The translations under genes were made by a program, and so were the position numbers. Below are positions 5,595 through 8,751 of a stretch of 8,751 nucleotides of DNA, one piece after another; position 1 is the stretch's first letter; each line of letters begins with the position of its first letter. The notes under the pieces are model-generated. The model worked only from the letters and a program-made list of their open reading frames with translations, was not told the DNA's origin and did no database searches. The DNA comes from an uncultured Acidimicrobiaceae bacterium (GTDB lineage: Bacteria; Actinomycetota; Acidimicrobiia; Acidimicrobiales; Microtrichaceae), in NCBI GenBank assembly GCA_937868025.1, contig CALMLJ010000461.1, positions 1 through 8,751 on the forward strand, written 5' to 3'.

Positions 5595-6022
5595 GTGCTC
5601 CAACCCGAAACGGTCGGGGTCTGCGTCCCGATGTCTGCTCGCCAGAGGCCGTGAACGATGTCGTTCGGATCTTTTACGGAGCGGTAGCGCAGGACGAACT
5701 CCTCGGCCCCGTATTCAACGACGTCGCCCGGGTCGATTGGAGCGAGCATCTACCGAAGCTGAGTGCGTTCTGGTGTCGGGCACTGTTCGGAACGCCGGGA
5801 TATCAGGGAAACCCGTTCGCCAAACATCGCGCCGTGCACGAACGGGCGCCGTTCACCGCAGCCCACTTCGAGAGGTGGCTCGAACTGTTCGAGGAAACAG
5901 TCGATGACGGGTGGCAGGGGGAGTACGCGGAGACGATGAAGATCCTCGCCCGGAACGTTGCTCGAGTTCATAGTGGCCAGCTGGTCGGCACGCCGGTCGG
6001 TTCGTCGGGCGCAGGTCCGTGA
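5591..6022 (+). CDS. Group III truncated hemoglobin
   Basis: A 143-aa globin of the 2-over-2 type. VVRIFYGAVAQDELLGPVFNDVARVDWSEHLPK (24-56), then FWCRALFG, then KHRAVHERAPFTAAHFERWLELFEETV (78-104) follow the group III pattern known from Campylobacter Ctb (its stretch HLDLPPFPQEFFEIWLKLFEE is closely parallel). Expected key residues are present: Tyr29 (B10), His53 (E7), Trp61 (E15), proximal His79 (F8) and Trp96 (G8). So it should bind heme and O2/NO in the cytoplasm. Group III globins have been linked to NO and O2 stress; the exact reaction here is unknown. The GTG start overlaps the previous stop (GTGA), implying coupled translation. It is about 43% identical to the globin at 6754-7272 over some 91 residues, by my hand alignment. 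Confidence 0.92.
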   Translation: MSAPTRNGRGLRPDVCSPEAVNDVVRIFYGAVAQDELLGPVFNDVARVDWSEHLPKLSAFWCRALFGTPGYQGNPFAKHRAVHERAPFTAAHFERWLELFEETVDDGWQGEYAETMKILARNVARVHSGQLVGTPVGSSGAGP

Positions 6023-6088
6023 TGGCGATCGTTGCAGGCTCCGGCATTTTCCAGTGGACTGTGGACATACCCGAAAAAGGTTGTCGAC

Positions 6089-6757
6089 GTGGCGGTGGTT
6101 GATCTCCAAATTCAGGCGAAAGCCCTCGGCGACCCGACGCGCCACGGTATCTTCCGATACGTCGCCGACGCCGCAGAACCAGCCGATGTCGCCGAGCTCA
6201 CCGAACACTTCGGGCTGAACCACAACGCGATTCGCCAGCACCTCTCGCAGCTGGTTGCCGCCGAACTCATCGTCGAGTCCGTCGCACCTGCTGGGGGCAG
6301 GGGTCGCCCTCGACTGAAGTACGTGCTCCATCCCAACGCCGACAGTCGATGGGGCGTGGCCGGACCCTACGAACGGCTCGCGGGATGGCTCGCCGAGGTG
6401 GTGCGGACAGGGGACAGCCCGTTCGAGGTCGGGCGGCGGGTCGGACGGCGGCGCCGGCTCAGTGACACCGCTGCCGCCGATCCGGTCGATGCGGTGTTCG
6501 AGCAGATGGTCGTCTACGGGTTCGAGCCGACGATCCGACGACGCGGCGACAAGATCGAGATCACGCTGACGACGTGCCCGTACGCGTCGACGGCGTTGAC
6601 CGACCCCGACACCGTGTGTGAGATGCATCGAGGCATCGCCACCGGCGTGAGCGACGCGGCGACCGGTATCGTGATCGACGAACTGGTGCCGAACGACCCA
6701 CGCCGAGCCAACTGTCGGCTCCGCTGTCACCTCGAACCGGTCGGCGAGGCCTCGTGA
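6089..6757 (+). CDS. SufR-like winged-helix regulator with probable Fe-S cluster cysteines
   Basis: A 222-aa regulator. LGDPTRHGIFRYVADAAEP (13-31) and VAELTEHFGLNHNAIRQHLSQLVAAELI (34-61) form an ArsR/DeoR-like HTH. GRGRPRLKYVLHP (70-82) is the 'GRP' wing typical of SufR-type proteins. The C-terminal half has CPYASTALTDPDTVCEMHRG (163-182) and NCRLRCHL (208-215), giving Cys163, 177, 209 and 213. This matches the cysteine layout of SufR-like repressors, which carry a [4Fe-4S] cluster that senses Fe-S status, oxidants or NO. The start GTG 6089 has AAAAGG 8 nt upstream; a TTG at 6032 would add 19 unrelated residues. It lies between two globin genes and overlaps the second by 4 bp (GTGA), so regulator and globin 2 are made together. 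No suf genes are in the window, so the target is more likely this operon. Confidence 0.88.
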   Translation: MAVVDLQIQAKALGDPTRHGIFRYVADAAEPADVAELTEHFGLNHNAIRQHLSQLVAAELIVESVAPAGGRGRPRLKYVLHPNADSRWGVAGPYERLAGWLAEVVRTGDSPFEVGRRVGRRRRLSDTAAADPVDAVFEQMVVYGFEPTIRRRGDKIEITLTTCPYASTALTDPDTVCEMHRGIATGVSDAATGIVIDELVPNDPRRANCRLRCHLEPVGEAS

Positions 6758-7272
6758 GCGCCGGGGCCACATCGTCGGCGCATCAAGACCTTCGGGACCG
6801 CACCGATGTCCACGACCTCGTCGTGGAGTTCTACCGCGAGATTGTGCTCGACGACCTCCTCGCTCCGATCTTCGGTGAGGTCGCCGAGGTCGACTGGGCC
6901 CTGCACATCCCGACGCTCATTGACTACTGGTGTCGTGTCTTGTTCGGCGAGGCCAGCTACATCGGCACCATCCTCGGCCCCCACCAGGCGGTCAACGACC
7001 TCGCTCCTTTTAGCGGCGAGTTGTTCACCCGCTGGAACGCGCTGTGGACCGACGCGATCGACCGGAGGTGGGCCGGCCCGGTGGCCGAGCAAGCGAAGTC
7101 TCACGCGGCCCGCATCTCCGGCGTCTTGTCGCGACGCCTCACCGGCGAGTCGTGGGAGCCGCCGGCCGCAGCGTCATTCGCACCCGTTGGGGTTGCCCGC
7201 CACGACCTCGGCGGCGAGACGGCCTGCTGGGCCCATCTCACCAACGAGCTCGACGGGGCCGTCCCATGGTGA
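6754..7272 (+). CDS. Group III truncated hemoglobin with C-terminal extension
   Basis: A 172-aa protein whose first about 125 residues are a group III 2-over-2 globin: VVEFYREIVLDDLLAPIFGEV (23-43), VDWALHIP (46-53), YWCRVLFG (58-65), PHQAVNDLAPFSGELFTRW (76-94). Expected Tyr27 (B10), His51 (E7), Trp59 (E15), proximal His77 (F8) and Trp94 (G8) are all kept at the same spacing as in the first globin, so heme binding is expected. Where the first globin has GNP after helix E, this one has GTI, a difference close to the heme. A tail of about 45 residues follows the last globin helix, with a GGETACWAHL stretch; I cannot assign it to a family. The GTG start overlaps the regulator's stop (GTGA). Its own stop overlaps the next small gene. 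Confidence 0.9.
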   Translation: MSAGATSSAHQDLRDRTDVHDLVVEFYREIVLDDLLAPIFGEVAEVDWALHIPTLIDYWCRVLFGEASYIGTILGPHQAVNDLAPFSGELFTRWNALWTDAIDRRWAGPVAEQAKSHAARISGVLSRRLTGESWEPPAAASFAPVGVARHDLGGETACWAHLTNELDGAVPW

Positions 7273-7385
7273 TCAGGAACGGCCGCGAACAACAACGCCC
7301 AGTCCACCCGACTGGTCGGGCGATCGCACTTCTCGTGGCAGTCACCGTGTTGATCATCGTGCTCGCAGCGGTCAGTACCTTCTGA
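7266..7385 (+). CDS. 39-aa single-span membrane microprotein
   Basis: A short gene: MVIRNGREQQRPVHPTGR, then a hydrophobic run AIALLVAVTVLIIVLAAVST ending in Phe. The basic N-terminus followed by one 20-residue helix predicts a tail-anchored or N-in single-pass membrane peptide. It begins inside the globin 2 gene. Either ATG 7266 or GTG 7269 can serve; the latter repeats the GTGA overlap found at two earlier junctions of this operon, which supports it as a real coupled gene. No family recognised. The role may be to modulate a membrane partner such as the protein at 5208-5594, or a terminal oxidase encoded elsewhere; both are guesses. The stop lies 12 bp from the convergent DUF5317-like gene. 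Confidence 0.6.
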   Translation: MVIRNGREQQRPVHPTGRAIALLVAVTVLIIVLAAVSTF

Positions 7386-7397
7386 GCGACGCAACGC

Positions 7398-7940
7398 TCA
7401 CCAATGCCGCGCGGCCTCGGGCGGGAGCGCATCCAACGCCGTGTGGCCGTTCGCCCGCGCCGCTATGCCCTGCGACCCGATGCGCCGGACATGGGATCGG
7501 GGTCCGCTCGGGTCGACCGGACCCTGACCGAGCGGAGCGATCTTGCTGACGTAGTCACACACCGGTTCACGACGGACCGTGCGGCAGCGAAGAGCCGATG
7601 CGGCGACAAGCGCGAGCCCGACGTTGATCACCGGATCGCCGACGGCACCGACACGATCAGCCGGCACCAGTCCAATGCACAAGCCTGCGAGCACCACCAC
7701 CATCCCGCCGAGCCGAATGTTCGCGAGAGCGAAGGCAAGCACGGCGGCCGTGGCGACTGCCTCGACCGATACCGAGAGCGTCCCTGGTCTGTCGAGGCGG
7801 GTACTCGTCGCCGCAGCCACCAGTCCCACGACTCCGACCCCGGTGAGTCGAAGGCGTAGGGAGCGCAGGCGCCGGAAGCTGCCGCCCCGGAACAGCCCGA
7901 CGGCAGTGCCCGCCGCGATCGCGAGGAGAGCCGAGAGCAT
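7398..7940 (-). CDS. DUF5317-like small integral membrane protein
   Basis: A 180-aa protein with an N-terminal hydrophobic segment ending in an arginine-rich loop (LLAIAAGTAVGLFRGGSFRRLRSLRLR). Further spans are at about 33-47, 57-75, 78-94 and 101-115. An alternating hydrophobic/basic start followed by a NIRLGGMVVVLAGLCIGLVP-type segment resembles actinobacterial DUF5317 proteins, whose function is unknown. The C-terminal 60 residues are polar, proline- and arginine-rich and probably cytoplasmic; DUF5317 proteins I know of do not usually have so long a tail. The ATG lies 12 nt after the stop of the TraR/DksA-type gene on the same strand, so the two are probably co-transcribed. Its ribosome site (GGAA) is weak. 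Confidence 0.6.
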   Translation of the reverse strand: MLSALLAIAAGTAVGLFRGGSFRRLRSLRLRLTGVGVVGLVAAATSTRLDRPGTLSVSVEAVATAAVLAFALANIRLGGMVVVLAGLCIGLVPADRVGAVGDPVINVGLALVAASALRCRTVRREPVCDYVSKIAPLGQGPVDPSGPRSHVRRIGSQGIAARANGHTALDALPPEAARHW

Positions 7941-7952
7941 TGCCGTTCCGAG

Positions 7953-8330
7953 TCAGGCGCCTTCGTAGGTGGCTTGGCAACGAACGCACACCGGCGTGGC
8001 GGGAAGGATCTCGAGGCGTTCCGCGGGAATCTCCTCCTGGCAGTCGGCGCAGAGACCGTAGGTTCCGCTGTCGATGCGTTGGATGGCGGCTTCGACGTCG
8101 GCCAGCGCCGATCGTGTGATCGCATCGAGTCGTGCATCGTTGTCATGCTGCTCGGCGACAACGAGATGTTCGGTCTCGCCGTGTCCGTCGCTCACGTCCG
8201 AACGCATCGTGGACGCCTCGGCCATGCGGTGGTCCATCGAGTCCCGCAGCTCGGTGCGTTGCAACATCAGCTGGGCGCGGGCGGCCGCTGTTGCGGTGCG
8301 GGTGGTGGTGGGCTCGGTGGACGTCTGCAT
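7953..8330 (-). CDS. TraR/DksA-type C4 zinc-finger protein
   Basis: A 125-aa protein. The N-terminal half (about 15-88) is strongly helical and probably a coiled coil (ARAQLMLQRTELRDSMDHRMAE ... DARLDAITRSALADVEAAIQRIDSGTYG). The C-terminal zinc finger is CADC-x17-CVRC, with Cys94, 97, 115 and 118. The stretch GTYGLCADCQEEIPAERLEILP is the classic zf-dskA_traR signature. Family members bind RNA polymerase through the secondary channel and alter promoter output; the short actinobacterial forms are less studied and lack a clear acidic DxxDxA tip (here DNDARLD). ATG 8330 is preferred over an upstream in-frame start at 8363 because GGGAG lies 5 nt before it. Divergent from the gene at 8433 and followed by the DUF5317-like gene. 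Confidence 0.9.
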   Translation of the reverse strand: MQTSTEPTTTRTATAAARAQLMLQRTELRDSMDHRMAEASTMRSDVSDGHGETEHLVVAEQHDNDARLDAITRSALADVEAAIQRIDSGTYGLCADCQEEIPAERLEILPATPVCVRCQATYEGA

Positions 8331-8365
8331 TGTGGCTCCCTCACTGAAGGATTGGGTCAGCACCG

Positions 8366-8411
8366 ACCGTACGGTGAGTTACGCAGTTGCCAGCTAGAAT
8401 TAGCAGTGCTA
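8366..8411. promoter_or_regulatory. Divergent promoter region with three small palindromes
   Basis: The roughly 100-bp gap between the divergent genes holds ACCGTACGGT (8366-8375), GCTA-GAAT-TAGC (8393-8404) and TAGCA-G-TGCTA (8401-8411). The last two overlap in an AT-rich patch. TAGAAT (8395-8400) is a good -10 for the plus-strand gene, with start near 8407; its -35 is poor. The palindromes flank and cover this -10, so they may be operator sites for an unknown regulator. Confidence 0.45.
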
Positions 8412-8432
8412 TATCGCTGAAGGGAGGTCTCG

Positions 8433-8751
8433 ATGGCTGCCAGTGGATCCCCAACGCTCGACGCGCTCCTGGAAGGAGGGCTGGCGCTCGGCGACAACAT
8501 CGTCTGGGTCGTCGATCACGAGGACGACGTTGGAGCACTCGCCTCATCGTTCCTCGCCGACGCCGACGGAGTTCGACGACACCTGTGCTTCGGTCGGGAA
8601 TCCTCGTGCCGCCACCCCACTCCGGCCGATGTGAGGCACGTCGGCGGTGGGCACGCGCTGCAGTCCGGTGAGGTTGAGGATCTGGTCCTTGGGCCTGAGA
8701 TCGAGCGGGGCGCACGACTCGTGCTGGAGCGACTCGATGATCTGGTGCTTC
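8433..8751 (+). CDS. RecA/KaiC-superfamily-like protein without Walker A (3' truncated by the window)
   Basis: The first 106 residues of a gene that runs off the window. A strong AGGGAGGT (8421-8428) precedes ATG by 4 nt. The opening PTLDALLEGGLALGDNIVWVVDHEDD recalls KaiC/RadA-type ATPases, which begin 'GLDxLLGGGLPxGxxxLVxGxPGTGKT'. Here the P-loop (GxxGxGKT) is absent: the sequence after the first strand is VDHEDDVGALASSF, with nothing like GKT. The rest (residues 35-106) contains a strand-like VRRHLCFGRESS (50-61) and a helix-rich end ARLVLERLDDLVL. It is either a nucleotide-free sensory relative of KaiC/RadA or a chance resemblance; the missing C-terminus would decide. Divergent from the TraR/DksA-type gene. 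Confidence 0.6.
   Translation, partial: MAASGSPTLDALLEGGLALGDNIVWVVDHEDDVGALASSFLADADGVRRHLCFGRESSCRHPTPADVRHVGGGHALQSGEVEDLVLGPEIERGARLVLERLDDLVL

Noticed and set aside
6054..6066. GTGGAC direct repeat (7-bp period) before the regulator gene
   Set aside because: Too short to call as an operator; it does not match the 5173-5192 palindrome in symmetry or spacing, only sharing a TGGACT string.
5750..6772. 340-aa open frame antisense to the globin/regulator genes
   Set aside because: Spans three real genes on the opposite strand and shows no domain or ribosome site.
1..8751. Mobile elements, CRISPR arrays, tRNA or rRNA genes, toxin-antitoxin pairs
   Set aside because: No transposase, integrase, regularly spaced repeats, tRNA cloverleaf or known toxin motif was found on either strand by reading.

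Overview
The window is high-GC DNA, densely packed with genes, with many GTG starts, 4-bp stop/start overlaps and very short spacers. Together with the protein types (group III truncated globins, a SufR-like regulator, a short TraR/DksA protein, a DUF5317-like membrane protein), this points to an actinobacterium. An Acidimicrobiia-like lineage is my guess, but nothing here fixes the taxon. I see no tRNA, rRNA, CRISPR array, insertion sequence or integrase. It reads as a stable chromosomal stress-response neighbourhood.

Layout. (1) 1-282: the 3' end of a gene with a sigma-70 region-4-like segment, overlapping tail-to-tail with the next unit. (2) 225-1553, minus strand: a MarR-type regulator, a 90-aa helical protein with an internal duplication (ATGA-coupled to marR), and a universal stress protein. 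(3) 1567-1586: an inverted repeat between this operon and a divergent ClC-type chloride transporter gene (about 1628-2860). (4) 2874-4610, minus strand: a second ClC, with C-terminal CBS domains, convergent with the first. Only 27 bp separate its start from a second, divergent MarR gene (4638-5069). Region 2-4 is therefore mirror-symmetric: MarR, ClC, ClC, MarR.

(5) 5173-7385, plus strand: the most interesting unit. A perfect 9+2+9 palindrome lies at the probable promoter. It is followed by a small glycine-rich membrane protein, a group III truncated globin, a SufR-like winged-helix regulator with four C-terminal cysteines (probably Fe-S), a second group III truncated globin with an unassigned C-terminal tail, and a 39-aa single-span membrane microprotein. 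Three of the four junctions are GTGA overlaps. I infer a self-regulated module for gaseous ligands or redox stress (NO, O2 or reactive species).

(6) 7398-8330, minus strand: a TraR/DksA-type C4 zinc-finger protein followed by a DUF5317-like membrane protein. (7) 8433-8751, plus strand: the start of a divergent gene resembling RecA/KaiC-type proteins but with no visible Walker A motif; it runs off the window.

No stretch longer than 300 bases lacks a gene. The largest intergenic gap is 5070-5207 (138 bp). Taken together, the window holds stress protein, anion transport, globin/Fe-S sensing and DksA-type transcription control genes. A functional link between the separate operons is only inferred from proximity.
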